Part shown: positions 47,653-56,185 of the stretch, one piece after another | Layout of the letters: every line of letters starts with the position of its first letter | How positions within the stretch are numbered: the stretch's first letter is position 1 | Source: Maribacter algicola | Lineage (GTDB): Bacteria; Bacteroidota; Bacteroidia; Flavobacteriales; Flavobacteriaceae | Direction: 5' to 3' | Length of the DNA stretch: 64,000 bases | Assembly (NCBI RefSeq): GCF_003933245.1 | Contig: NZ_QUSX01000001.1 | Location: forward strand, 186,001-250,000 | The notes under the pieces: generated by a model | Database searches by the model: none | Seen by the model: only the letters and a program-made list of their open reading frames with translations | What the model was told of the DNA's origin: nothing | Translations under genes and position numbers: made by a program

Positions 47653-47962
47653 ATTATTTCCAATTATTATGGTGAAATTACGTCCTTCCTTTCCCCTTAA
47701 AAGGATTGGTAATTCCAATGGGAATGGATGTTACGGTGAATAGCGGTTTACTGTAGATGGATGGTAGCTTTTACAAGACCTATTTTATAATAGTTATTTC
47801 ACGTAAACCGATTTATTGGGTTTTTTGACGATAATGGAACTTCTTTCGTTTTTAAACAAACACACATCAATGTAAGCAAGTAGCCAAGATTGCTTGCATG
47901 CAAACAACATTTTAAAATTGAATGACCAATCTAAAGCTGCTCATTTAAAAATAGAACTGTGG
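47653..47962. other. 310-base gap between the oxidoreductase and histidine kinase genes
   Basis: No gene is supported. It holds the histidine kinase promoter region and the 3' side of the oxidoreductase gene. I see no clear terminator hairpin. A short palindrome, TTGCATGCAA-like, lies near 47893-47902. Confidence 0.45.
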
Positions 47963-49171
47963 CTACTTTGCTGAATTGGACACGTAATCCTGCAGATAAC
48001 CATACCTTTCAGTAAGCTTTCCGTTTTGCGTCATCCTCGCCCGTTGTAGGATACCATCCTTATCCCCATTGAAAAAGGCAGGGATAACATTCTTTACAAA
48101 GGCTTCCCCAAAGCCTTCACTGGCATCGCGGGGTAATTCGCACGGCAGATTGTCCACGGCCATAACGGCGATGGCATTTTGGTTTTTATAATCGGTTTCA
48201 CTTTCTGTTTTTGGATCATACCCATAAATGGGATCTTCAATAGTTGATGGCCTGATCGTGGAAGCCACAGGACCGTCAATATCGCAGCTTACATCTGCCA
48301 CTACCCTGATTTTAAAATCTGGATGTTTGGCATCCTCCCTCGTATAGAGATAGGGTGCCCCTTGCCCGTAAAAATGCCCGGCAATGTAGAAATCGGTCAC
48401 CTTTGCAAATCTGAAAAAATTCGATTTGTATTCTTCCGGATGAGCAAAGAAATCTGCTTTATTTCCCCTTATACCATCTTTTCTTCTGTTGTATTCCCCG
48501 GCATCGATCTGACAATAGACCGGTTCGTTAAATTCTTCTTCCAAATATTCAGCAACGGTCACTCTTCTCAATCCCATGCCATCCAACATTTCCCGGGAAC
48601 CGTTGCCAACCCTTCCCCTGCCCGTAAGCAATATTTTTATATTAGGAAGTCTGATATTTTTCAATTCACGTATCAAGGCTTTTTGGTCAGGCAAGGCATT
48701 GGCCTTTGGCAAGTCGAACAATCCATATTTTAATCCATAGGTACGGAAACCATTATAGGCACCAACGATACCCGCATATCTACCAAAGGCCACCAAACGT
48801 TGCTCGCTGGTATTGGTTATGACCTCATGATCATAGAGCTCAATGTTCCTTTCCAAAATGGCCCGTAACAGATTTCTATTATAAGGCTGCTTTTTTATGG
48901 TATGCGAAAAGAAAAAGTATTTCTTATTTGGAATAAGCGCATCGATGGGAACTTCCTTGACCCCTAAAAGGACATCGCAGTCTTGCATGGAGTCCTCCAC
49001 AGGTAAACCCAATTGCCTATAGGCGTCGTCGTCGAACGCTCTAATGGGAGAAGGTTCCACAATTATTCGTGCTTTTGGAAAACTCGCTACGACTTTTTGG
49101 CAGGTTCCTGGAGGCAAAACTACCCTACGATCTGGGGGATTCTTGCGTTCTCTAATGATTCCGAACTTCAT
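47963..49171 (-). CDS. NAD(P)-dependent oxidoreductase of the alanine dehydrogenase/lysine-ketoglutarate reductase family
   Basis: 402 residues from the ATG at 49171, chosen because it opens the family N-terminus MKFGIIRERKNPPDRRVVLP (the AlaDh/PNT substrate domain); the 105 residues upstream in the longer frame overlap the region before the tmRNA. A Rossmann segment NIKILLTGRGRVGNGSREML follows near residue 170. The Bacteroidota members resemble saccharopine or lysine dehydrogenases, so an amino-acid substrate is likely, but it is not proven. It is divergent from the tmRNA leader. Confidence 0.8.
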   Translation of the reverse strand: MKFGIIRERKNPPDRRVVLPPGTCQKVVASFPKARIIVEPSPIRAFDDDAYRQLGLPVEDSMQDCDVLLGVKEVPIDALIPNKKYFFFSHTIKKQPYNRNLLRAILERNIELYDHEVITNTSEQRLVAFGRYAGIVGAYNGFRTYGLKYGLFDLPKANALPDQKALIRELKNIRLPNIKILLTGRGRVGNGSREMLDGMGLRRVTVAEYLEEEFNEPVYCQIDAGEYNRRKDGIRGNKADFFAHPEEYKSNFFRFAKVTDFYIAGHFYGQGAPYLYTREDAKHPDFKIRVVADVSCDIDGPVASTIRPSTIEDPIYGYDPKTESETDYKNQNAIAVMAVDNLPCELPRDASEGFGEAFVKNVIPAFFNGDKDGILQRARMTQNGKLTERYGYLQDYVSNSAK

Positions 49172-49209
49172 ACAGCTTTTGGTATAAATATTGCATAAAT
49201 GTAAAGGGA

Positions 49210-49242
49210 TTTGTAGCAGTGCGCAAACTTTTGTTAGCTTTG
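49210..49242 (+). promoter_or_regulatory. Bacteroidota-type promoter upstream of tmRNA
   Basis: TTTG at 49210-49213 and TAGCTTTG at 49235-49242, separated by 21 bases, match the -33/-7 elements of the Bacteroidota primary sigma factor. Transcription would begin near 49248, about 150 bases before the tmRNA 5' end. Confidence 0.65.
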
Positions 49243-49401
49243 CAACCCGCGTTAGGGATAGAGGCGATATACTTTTTCTATCATTTCGAACGCCCGCCAG
49301 AATGAAAATTTCTTTCGGACTGGGAGTGGGGAGACAGAAAAAGATAAAGCCGATAGCCCGACCTTTTGAAAAAAAGGAAACGCCAAGTTCTTTGAAAAAA
49401 T
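49243..49401 (+). ncRNA. Candidate structured RNA leader between promoter and tmRNA
   Basis: This 150-base stretch is GC-richer than its surroundings and begins CCCGCGTTAGGGATAGAGGCG. It contains GATAGCCCGACC followed by a CCTTTT/AAAAGG hairpin and GGAAACGCC. GGCG (49263-49266) can pair with CGCC at 49291-49294 locally or at 49381-49384. I see no reading frame that fits a protein. It may be a cleaved 5' leader of the tmRNA precursor or a separate small RNA. I cannot name the family. Confidence 0.4.
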
Positions 49402-49800
49402 GGGGCCGACTGGTTTTGACAGCGAGACCAATGGCAATGTAAGCATGCCGAGCGCTGGGGTACAGCTCGTTAATATCATACTTCACACTTTTAATTGGCG
49501 AAAATAATTACGCTCTTGCCGCATAATCCGAATTATAGTAGGATATGCCTCGTCCCTACAAGGTAGGGAAGCGAGATGTTCCTGAATAGCCCTTGTTGAC
49601 GGCGATTCATTTAGGAGCACCAGAAAAGTCAACACAAGGGTATCCGCTCGCTTTGGTGGTGCCTCTAAAACCTTAAGAAGATAAGTGTGTATTAGGCCGT
49701 ATCTGGTCAGGTGCACATCGAAAACCAAACAGATACTAAGCATGTAGAAAGCACTGACGTTGCTTGTTTGGACGAGGGTTCGAATCCCTCCGGCTCCACT
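49402..49800 (+). ncRNA. ssrA: Transfer-messenger RNA (tmRNA)
   Basis: The 5' end GGGGCCGACTGGTTTTGACA pairs its GGGGCCG with CGGCTCC at 49791-49797 to make the tRNA-like acceptor stem. The 3' end has the T-arm-like GGGTTCGAATCCC. The tag frame starts at GGC (49497) and encodes GENNYALAA followed by TAA (49524-49526), the Bacteroidota-type degradation tag. tmRNA rescues stalled ribosomes with SmpB and marks the nascent chain for proteolysis. CCA is not encoded directly after the discriminator base. Confidence 0.95.
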
Positions 49801-49802
49801 CC

Positions 49803-49830
49803 AAAAGCCACCATTTTAGGTGGCTTTTTT
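49803..49830 (+). terminator. tmRNA terminator
   Basis: AAAGCCACC (49804-49812) pairs with GGTGGCTTT (49819-49827) followed by more Ts. The same stem sequence is reused in the terminator after dabA (55621-55645). Confidence 0.85.
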
Positions 49831-50102
49831 CGTTACGCCGTCGGGCTTCGAAGGCCAGCGCGGCAAGCTCGCTCCTTCGCTAAAAAGGTCTACAAGACCT
49901 TTTTTTAACGCTCGGCCGTCTCCGGCTCCACGACACTTAAGAAACCACGCCAAGGCGTGGTTTCTTATTTGCAATATCAATAAGGAGGGATAACCGAAGG
50001 TAATCATCCGTCTCCACTAAAATCGAAATTTCAGAATTAAATGCGAAAGTGGGCAAAGAAAAAAAGGTAAACTTCTAACGATTATATTGTGTCATCTCCT
50101 TT
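49831..50102. other. Gap after tmRNA with two extra strong hairpins and a duplicated tmRNA 3' end
   Basis: No gene. A hairpin AAAAAGGTCT (49882-49891) / AGACCTTTTT (49895-49904) and a 13-base perfect hairpin AAGAAACCACGCC (49939-49951) / GGCGTGGTTTCTT (49954-49966) both look like terminators. Between them the 12 bases CTCCGGCTCCAC (49920-49931) repeat the tmRNA 3' end (49788-49799). The local GC content near 49837-49925 is higher than usual for this genome. Confidence 0.6.
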
Positions 50103-51026
50103 TTAAAAATCCTTAATCCAATTAAATTTTTCATTTATGATTTCCTCTTTTTTCTCGGTTAAATAGTCCAAGAAGGCGACCGCTGCAGGGGAAAGGTTTT
50201 TAGATTTTAACCAAATTAGGTTCCAAGTGGTAATAATTGGCAGTCCTTTAATGGGTATGATTCTCAGTTCGTTGTTCCTAAGCGAGTTTTTAATGCCTAT
50301 CAAAGGCATGATGGAACATCCTAGCCCTGCAATAACGGCCTGCTTGACCGCTTCATTGGAGGTTAGCTCCAGTTTTTTAGTGACGGAATATCGGTTTTCA
50401 GTAATAAAGCCTTCCATGGCGTTTCTTGTAGCGGAACCCGGTTCCCTGTAAATGAGAGGCAATTTTTCAAAAAGATATTGCTTGGTATGACTTTTAGGCA
50501 ATTCCCTTTGATAATCGCTCACATAAAACAGCTTGTTTGGCATCAACGCCACCGACGAAACTTTAAGCTTATCCGGCAATACGGAAACCAGCGCAAAATC
50601 CACCTCGTTTCTTTCCAAACTTCGCACTACTTTTGTTTTATTGGTCACGTCCATGATCAAATCCACACCTGGGTTAACCTTCATAAAATCCGACATAAAA
50701 AAAGGCATCACATATTTTCCCGTAGAAACAACCGATATCTTTAATCGACCGGAAAGTCTTCCTTGAAAAGCCATAGTCCTGTAATTGATCTCTTGAACCT
50801 GATTCAAGATTTTCTCTGCCGCCTGGGCTATTTCCTTCCCAAAATCCGTCACAAAAAGTCTTCTTCCCACAACTTCCGTCAAGGGGATTGGAAACTGGTC
50901 TTGAAAATTTTTCAGCTGTATCGATACGGCAGGCTGTGTTAAATGCAACTCTTCAGAAGCTTTCGTAATACTTTGTAATTCAGATATCTTAAGAAAAATC
51001 TGAAGTTGGTGCAATGTATAATTCAT
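50103..51026 (-). CDS. LysR-family transcriptional regulator (CbbR-like)
   Basis: 307 residues. The first ~60 are the winged helix-turn-helix (LQIFLKISELQSITKASEEL, LTQPAVSIQLKNF); the rest is a LysR substrate-binding domain, including RLKISVVSTGKYVMPFF, typical of CbbR/RbcR-type members. It is divergent from a dabA/dabB operon with only 95 bases between the starts. It is the likely regulator of inorganic carbon uptake. Confidence 0.9.
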   Translation of the reverse strand: MNYTLHQLQIFLKISELQSITKASEELHLTQPAVSIQLKNFQDQFPIPLTEVVGRRLFVTDFGKEIAQAAEKILNQVQEINYRTMAFQGRLSGRLKISVVSTGKYVMPFFMSDFMKVNPGVDLIMDVTNKTKVVRSLERNEVDFALVSVLPDKLKVSSVALMPNKLFYVSDYQRELPKSHTKQYLFEKLPLIYREPGSATRNAMEGFITENRYSVTKKLELTSNEAVKQAVIAGLGCSIMPLIGIKNSLRNNELRIIPIKGLPIITTWNLIWLKSKNLSPAAVAFLDYLTEKKEEIINEKFNWIKDF

Positions 51027-51084
51027 AAAATAAATTAATGTTTATCATTATAAATATAAATAATATTTAATAATAATTATACTT

Positions 51085-51092
51085 CATCTTTG
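51085..51092 (+). promoter_or_regulatory. Candidate -7 element and LysR site region of the dab operon
   Basis: CATCTTTG is one base from the TAnnTTTG consensus and lies 30 bases before the 51122 ATG. The preceding AT-rich stretch (about 51045-51078) has TTATCATTATAA-like dyads of the type bound by LysR proteins. Confidence 0.35.
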
Positions 51093-51121
51093 CACTGAAA
51101 AATGTTAAAATTCAAAAATTC

Positions 51122-51430
51122 ATGGAAACTAAAGAATTACCAAAAGTCAAAAAACAACTAAAGACCATCCAACTTGTGGATGGAACCTTTACACCTAGCG
51201 AGGCGTCCGATGTCATTTCAGCCTTGTTAGATGAAAAAATCAATTTTCATAAAATCCAAAGATTACAAGTTTGGGAAGGAAACCATAAATGTAATACACA
51301 CGGATTGGATGGTAGAATTCAGCAATTAATAAAAGAAAAACAGTTGGCAAAGGAAATCATCAACGAAGCACGTGCCAAAGGCACTAACATTTCTATCAAC
51401 GGTACTCTCAGTTTAAAGTTTGTCGACTAA
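51122..51430 (+). CDS. Small conserved-looking protein at the DAB locus
   Basis: 102 residues, soluble and charged, with no signal or membrane segment. It contains TIQLVDGTFTPSEASDVISA, a central VWEGNHKCNTHGLDGRIQQL and a basic helix KEKQLAKEIINEARAKG. I recognise no family. As the first gene after the LysR-controlled intergenic region it is probably part of the carbon-uptake operon. Confidence 0.72.
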   Translation: METKELPKVKKQLKTIQLVDGTFTPSEASDVISALLDEKINFHKIQRLQVWEGNHKCNTHGLDGRIQQLIKEKQLAKEIINEARAKGTNISINGTLSLKFVD

Positions 51431-51497
51431 GTTTAAAGTTCATTCGAATTCTAAAGTCCGCTACTTTCAAATTTTTCATTAACTCTAAAATCAAATC

Positions 51498-51707
51498 ATG
51501 CAAATAAATAAAAAAACCGTCCTCCCTTTGCTCGGTGTTCTCGCCATGATTTTACTTATTGGACTTTCCTATTTCAACCAATTTATTTTTATGGAACAAT
51601 TACTTCTTTGTGCATTCATTTTTGGGTTATCGGCCCTTGTTCACATATTGGGTGGCATGAAGAATATTGGGCAAGAAGAGGAAAGAGCCAAAGAAAGAAT
51701 AAAATAA
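51498..51707 (+). CDS. Small two-helix membrane protein at the DAB locus
   Basis: 69 residues with two hydrophobic helices (LPLLGVLAMILLIGLSYF and LLLCAFIFGLSALVHILGG) and a charged cytoplasmic-type tail QEEERAKERIK. The family is not recognised. It ends 7 bases before dabB, so it is likely cotranscribed and may be an extra subunit of the DAB membrane complex. Confidence 0.7.
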   Translation: MQINKKTVLPLLGVLAMILLIGLSYFNQFIFMEQLLLCAFIFGLSALVHILGGMKNIGQEEERAKERIK

Positions 51708-51714
51708 TACTTAG

Positions 51715-53175
51715 ATGACACCACAGCAAACCACGTTCACAAAAATATCAAACGAGCATACTGGTAAAACTTGGCTTACGGATATATTCCCGGTCTTATT
51801 TTGGGCCATTTTCTTTGCCAACCTACTTTTTACCTTGGTTCACTTTCCCAATATTCCAGAATGGCAGTGGGAAGAACTGTTTAGAACCAATGGTTTTACC
51901 TTTCTTCTTATAATTACCGTTTCCTTTTTCAGCGCCATTATTGCCACCTATGCCAAATTTTATTTTAAAGAACAGGGACAGAGGTCCAATTTTATGTTAT
52001 TGTGCCTAGCGTTCACGCTCTCTGTACAGTTCTTCATTGTTTCCAAGCATATCCTGCTGTTACTGTTGGGCTGGTCGCTTATGGGCCTGGTCATGTCCAG
52101 ACTTATTGGATTCCATTCGCAATGGAGCGAGGCCAAGGAAGCAAAAAGAGTGGCAAGAAATTACTTTTTAATAGGTAGTTTTCTTTTGGGGGTAGGCCTA
52201 TTGCTACCTGCCGCCTATAACAATAGTATGACCTTGGATGCTTGGACGGATGCCATTGGACAAACTCCAAAATACATCCTATTGCTTTCAGCTTTTTGTA
52301 TTATTGTTGCCGCTTTGATCCAGTCTGCCATATTCCCTTTTCACAAATGGTTACTATCTTCCATGACGGCCCCTACTCCTGCATCTGCCCTCATGCATGC
52401 AGGTTTTGTGAACGGGTCTGGAATAATCCTAACCTTGTTGGCGCCCATTATTGTTGCATCCAACACCTTGGATATACTGCTCATCATTGGCGGGCTTACG
52501 GCCATCGTAGCACAGTTTACAAAACTTATCCAAGTCAACGTGAAACAACGTTTGGCGTGTTCCACTATTGCGCAGATGGGTTTTATGATCATGCAATGCG
52601 GCCTTGGTTTTTTCAATGCAGCCATCGCGCATCTTATCCTACATGGGTTTTATAAAGCATCCCTTTTTCTCTCCAGCGGGGAAGAGGTTGAAAAACTTCA
52701 TCCAAAATCCCCACCATCCATACGTATAAAATGGTACCAAGGGCTGATTGTTTTAGTATTCAGCTTACTGGGGGCTTACCTTTTCGCCCTACTCACCGGA
52801 AAAGGATTGACTTGGGACAGCGGCATATTCTTAACGCTGATAGCGGCCATCACAGTGGGACAAATGACCTACAATCTCGTAAAGCTTAATCCACTCAAAG
52901 GATGGCAGAAAATGGTGTTGCCCCCGTTACTTTTTATTTCAGGAATCGCGGTATATGCCCTCGTATATAAATTGGTGACCACCTTTATGACCGGGATGGA
53001 AATCATTGCTATACCAACCCAGATCACACCTTTTCAAATTGTATTTGGTATTGTGTTCTTAGTGGGGTTCTTTATCATGAAACTTGGAAGCTACAGAAAA
53101 ATCCCTTGGCTTTATGTAAAACTTCTGGGCCTGTCCCAACCCTCCAAAAAATCCTTTTTAAATTATAAAAACTAA
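51715..53175 (+). CDS. dabB: DabB: NuoL/MrpA-like proton-conducting membrane subunit
   Basis: 486 residues with about 12-14 membrane segments of the proton-translocating NADH dehydrogenase (Proton_antipo_M) family. Visible are FPFHKWLLSSMTAPTPASALMHAG-type sequence (near 203-226) and conserved charged residues in membrane helices. Its pairing with a DUF2309 protein 5 bases downstream marks it as the DabB subunit, which couples cation flow to inorganic carbon uptake, rather than a complex I subunit. Confidence 0.88.
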   Translation: MTPQQTTFTKISNEHTGKTWLTDIFPVLFWAIFFANLLFTLVHFPNIPEWQWEELFRTNGFTFLLIITVSFFSAIIATYAKFYFKEQGQRSNFMLLCLAFTLSVQFFIVSKHILLLLLGWSLMGLVMSRLIGFHSQWSEAKEAKRVARNYFLIGSFLLGVGLLLPAAYNNSMTLDAWTDAIGQTPKYILLLSAFCIIVAALIQSAIFPFHKWLLSSMTAPTPASALMHAGFVNGSGIILTLLAPIIVASNTLDILLIIGGLTAIVAQFTKLIQVNVKQRLACSTIAQMGFMIMQCGLGFFNAAIAHLILHGFYKASLFLSSGEEVEKLHPKSPPSIRIKWYQGLIVLVFSLLGAYLFALLTGKGLTWDSGIFLTLIAAITVGQMTYNLVKLNPLKGWQKMVLPPLLFISGIAVYALVYKLVTTFMTGMEIIAIPTQITPFQIVFGIVFLVGFFIMKLGSYRKIPWLYVKLLGLSQPSKKSFLNYKN

Positions 53176-53179
53176 CACC

Positions 53180-55555
53180 ATGAATCAATTGGACATCGAT
53201 ATACTAGTAGATAGGGCCACGGAATACGTAGGAAACACATGGCCCCTCTATTCGTTTGTGACCTCCAATCCCCTAAGTGGTTTCGAAAGCCGACATTTTT
53301 TACAGGCAACCCAAGAAGCCGGGGACCTCTTAAGGGCGCAAATGTTCCCTAAGGCTTCGGTTTACAAAAAAGCCTTGGATAGCGGAGCTATAGCCATTTC
53401 CGAAATAAAGGATATTTTAAGGGAGAAAGGGTATTCCTATTCTCCTGAGCATTCTTTGGAGCTAATGACAAAAAAGACCCCTAAGGGAACGGAGTCTAAG
53501 GAAAATGCGTTGGACCGCTACATGGTAAAGTGGCTTTCCTCCTTTATGGACGAAGGTCTGGCGGAATGGGAAATGCCTTATAAGTCCGAAGGATTTTATC
53601 AAGCTTGGAGAAAATTGGCACCGTACGATGATAGTTTAGGTATTGTTCGGTTGACCATGATTCCCAAAACCAGTGATGATGCCCTAGAAATGTTGTTGGA
53701 TGGATTGCCCAAAGAAGTGATCCTGAAAGCCTTTTCCCAACATCTAGCGGCCTTGCCGGGATGGACCGGTTACATAAAACACAGAGCGAACAATCTCAAG
53801 GCTTGGCAACAGGAGGCCCCTATAGACCTTAAGGACTATTTGGCCGTACGACTTTGGGCAAATAAAAAGTTGGGATTCGGACTTGTAAATAAGGATATAT
53901 CGGACAATACGAAAGACCAAACCACTGAACTCCACTATATATGGCTAATGGCCTGGGAAAGAAGTTGGCAGAAAGAATTGTTAAAGACCCTAAAAAAGTC
54001 GGATATCGGCGTTTCAAAAAGCGAAGATTCGAAGCCCGATGCACAGATGGTATTCTGTATAGATACACGATCAGAACTCATCCGTAGACATGTGGAATTT
54101 CAGGGTAACTACGAAACCTTTGGGTATGCGGGTTTCTTTGGTATAGCCATGGATTACGAAAACCCAAAGAACGGCCTGTCACAAAAAGCCTGTCCGCCCA
54201 TTTTGGAATCCTGTTATCTGGTTTCGGAAAATGCCAAAGAAGACAAGGAAGCTTCCAAAAATCATCTGGACAACAAAAACGAGATACGTTCCTTTTGGAA
54301 CTATTTTCTAAAGCGGATGAAGAATATGTTGCCCTCCACCTTTGGTTTTGTGGAAGGTTCTGGATTTCTTTACGGACTTAACCTTACGGCACGCACGCTT
54401 TTTTCTAATTCCATATACCAATGGAAAAACAAAACTGGAAATACGTATGAAACGGTGTGTACCCCGGACATTAAAAATACCAACAAAAAGGATTCCCATA
54501 CCATTTCCATTGACTTGACGGAAAAAGTAGCCATTGTGAAATCCGCCTTTGATTTAATGGGTTGGAAAAACTTTGCGCCCTTGGTAGTTTTCGCGGGCCA
54601 TGGAAGCCATTCTGCCAATAATCCCTTTGGTTCCAGTTTGGACTGTGGTGCCTGCGCGGCAACGCCGGGAAGGCACAATGCACGGATGTTGGCAAAACTC
54701 GCCAATGAAAAAGAGGTTAGGGAAGTACTTTTGAATCATCATGGGCTGAAAGTTCCTGAATCTACCTATTTTATGGGTGCGGAACACAATACTACCACCG
54801 ATGAGATCGTACTTTTTGATGCCGATGCACCTCAATCGCACCAAGAAGCCTTGGAAAGTCTCAAGATAAACCTGAAAAAAGCCCAGATTTCTGCGACGCA
54901 GGAAAGATTGGGACGAACCAAAAACAGTGTCTCCCAAGCACAATTGAATGCAAGCAATTGGGGGGAAACAAGGCCGGAATGGGGACTTGCCAAAAACGCC
55001 AGTTTCGTGATTGGACCAAGAAAATTGACGCAAAACCACAATCTGGACGGGCGGTGCTTTCTCCACTCCTACGATTGGCAAACCGATCCTGAAGGAAAGG
55101 CCCTAGAAGCTATAATGCAAGGACCCATGGTCGTCACCCAATGGATTAATAACCACTATTACTTTTCCACCGTGGATAACGAAGTCTTTGGCGCTGGTAC
55201 CAAGACCACTCATAATGTTACGGGAAAATTCGGTGTGGTGCAGGGCAATGGTGGCGATCTTAAACGTGGGTTGCCCTGGGAATCCCTTTATGATGAAAAG
55301 GATACCCCGTATCACCCTCCATTAAGGCTGACCGTAGTGATCAATGCCCCACTGAAAAGAGTGAACAAAATATTGGATAATAACGAATCGTTAAAATCCT
55401 TGATTGCCAATGAATGGCTCCACCTCATCATTATGGATCCTGGAAAAAATGATGAGATACTCTGGAAACCAGATCAATTGATATGGGTCAAGAAAAAGAA
55501 AAATGGGGCAAATACATCCTTACAGGATAAAAAGTATGAAGAATTAAGTGTTTAA
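53180..55555 (+). CDS. dabA: DabA: DUF2309/UPF0753 inorganic-carbon uptake subunit
   Basis: 791 residues of the DUF2309 family. The zinc site expected for DabA is present: Cys293 and Asp295 in VFCIDTRSE, His474 in FAGHGSHS and Cys489 in SLDCGACA, with the same 15-residue His-Cys spacing as characterised DabA. DabA is a beta-carbonic-anhydrase-like protein that, with DabB, traps CO2 as bicarbonate in the cell using the ion gradient. A terminator hairpin follows. Confidence 0.92.
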   Translation: MNQLDIDILVDRATEYVGNTWPLYSFVTSNPLSGFESRHFLQATQEAGDLLRAQMFPKASVYKKALDSGAIAISEIKDILREKGYSYSPEHSLELMTKKTPKGTESKENALDRYMVKWLSSFMDEGLAEWEMPYKSEGFYQAWRKLAPYDDSLGIVRLTMIPKTSDDALEMLLDGLPKEVILKAFSQHLAALPGWTGYIKHRANNLKAWQQEAPIDLKDYLAVRLWANKKLGFGLVNKDISDNTKDQTTELHYIWLMAWERSWQKELLKTLKKSDIGVSKSEDSKPDAQMVFCIDTRSELIRRHVEFQGNYETFGYAGFFGIAMDYENPKNGLSQKACPPILESCYLVSENAKEDKEASKNHLDNKNEIRSFWNYFLKRMKNMLPSTFGFVEGSGFLYGLNLTARTLFSNSIYQWKNKTGNTYETVCTPDIKNTNKKDSHTISIDLTEKVAIVKSAFDLMGWKNFAPLVVFAGHGSHSANNPFGSSLDCGACAATPGRHNARMLAKLANEKEVREVLLNHHGLKVPESTYFMGAEHNTTTDEIVLFDADAPQSHQEALESLKINLKKAQISATQERLGRTKNSVSQAQLNASNWGETRPEWGLAKNASFVIGPRKLTQNHNLDGRCFLHSYDWQTDPEGKALEAIMQGPMVVTQWINNHYYFSTVDNEVFGAGTKTTHNVTGKFGVVQGNGGDLKRGLPWESLYDEKDTPYHPPLRLTVVINAPLKRVNKILDNNESLKSLIANEWLHLIIMDPGKNDEILWKPDQLIWVKKKKNGANTSLQDKKYEELSV

Positions 55556-55620
55556 CCAATGGACCAGAATCTTTTGTTTTTGTATTAGCATAAAAAACTA
55601 AAAACTGACTACCATACATT

Positions 55621-55645
55621 GAAAGCCACCTTATGGGTGGCTTTC
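55621..55645 (+). terminator. Intrinsic terminator after dabA
   Basis: GAAAGCCACC (55621-55630) pairs with GGTGGCTTTC (55636-55645) around TTATG. The T run is short (CTTTCTG). Confidence 0.65.
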
Positions 55646-55688
55646 TGCTACACTGCATTTTAGGAACGCTTAAAGTAACTAGGAAAAA

Positions 55689-56033
55689 ATGGTAGCATTA
55701 GATATTAATGCTATCTTCGATATAAACAAAAATATCAGAATGCCCTCGGAAAAATCCATTCTACGTACTATAATCGAACTTCTGGAAGTCTTTTTCAACA
55801 GCTCCCGAAGCCTAAATAGAACAAGGACCTGGCACCAACATGTGGTTCCTTACGAAGATGGTTGGGCCGTTCGCCGCGAAGGAAATAAGCGTATTACCAG
55901 CAAGCACCGAAAACAGAGTACGGCCTTGGAAAAAGCCAAAAGATTGGCACGAAAATATAATGCGGATGTCATTATCCACAGGGAAAACGGGGAGATCCGG
56001 GATAGGATACAATATAGAGATTCCAACCCATAA
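55689..56033 (+). CDS. DUF2188 domain protein
   Basis: 114 residues. The C-terminal ~65 residues form a DUF2188 domain (WHQHVVPYEDGWAVRREGNK, RKQSTALEKAKRLARKYN, VIIHRENGEIRDR). The first ~45 residues are an added helical segment. AGGAAA lies just before the ATG and fits a ribosome-binding site. DUF2188 is a small stand-alone fold of unknown function. Confidence 0.8.
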   Translation: MVALDINAIFDINKNIRMPSEKSILRTIIELLEVFFNSSRSLNRTRTWHQHVVPYEDGWAVRREGNKRITSKHRKQSTALEKAKRLARKYNADVIIHRENGEIRDRIQYRDSNP

Positions 56034-56185
56034 ACAGGCTTTATGCCCTTACAAATCCGTTACCTGATTACGCTTAGTGCTTTTTCCGTAGAATCTTTAA
56101 CTCATATAACCCAATATGGGCATTTGGCGGATTTTTAAGTTTTTGTTAGTACACAAATTCCAGTAAAAAAGGTACTTTATGAAAT

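Noticed and set aside
47890..47910. Possible regulatory palindrome near TTGCATGCAA
   Set aside because: It is a single short palindrome with no partner site and no link to a regulator.
49172..49486. N-terminal extension of the oxidoreductase frame
   Set aside because: It would read through the candidate tmRNA leader and part of ssrA on the other strand; the family N-terminus MKFGIIRERK begins at 49171.
54554..55081. A 175-codon minus-strand open frame opposite dabA
   Set aside because: It overlaps the DabA zinc-site region, which is certain, and the minus-strand frame has no recognisable motif.
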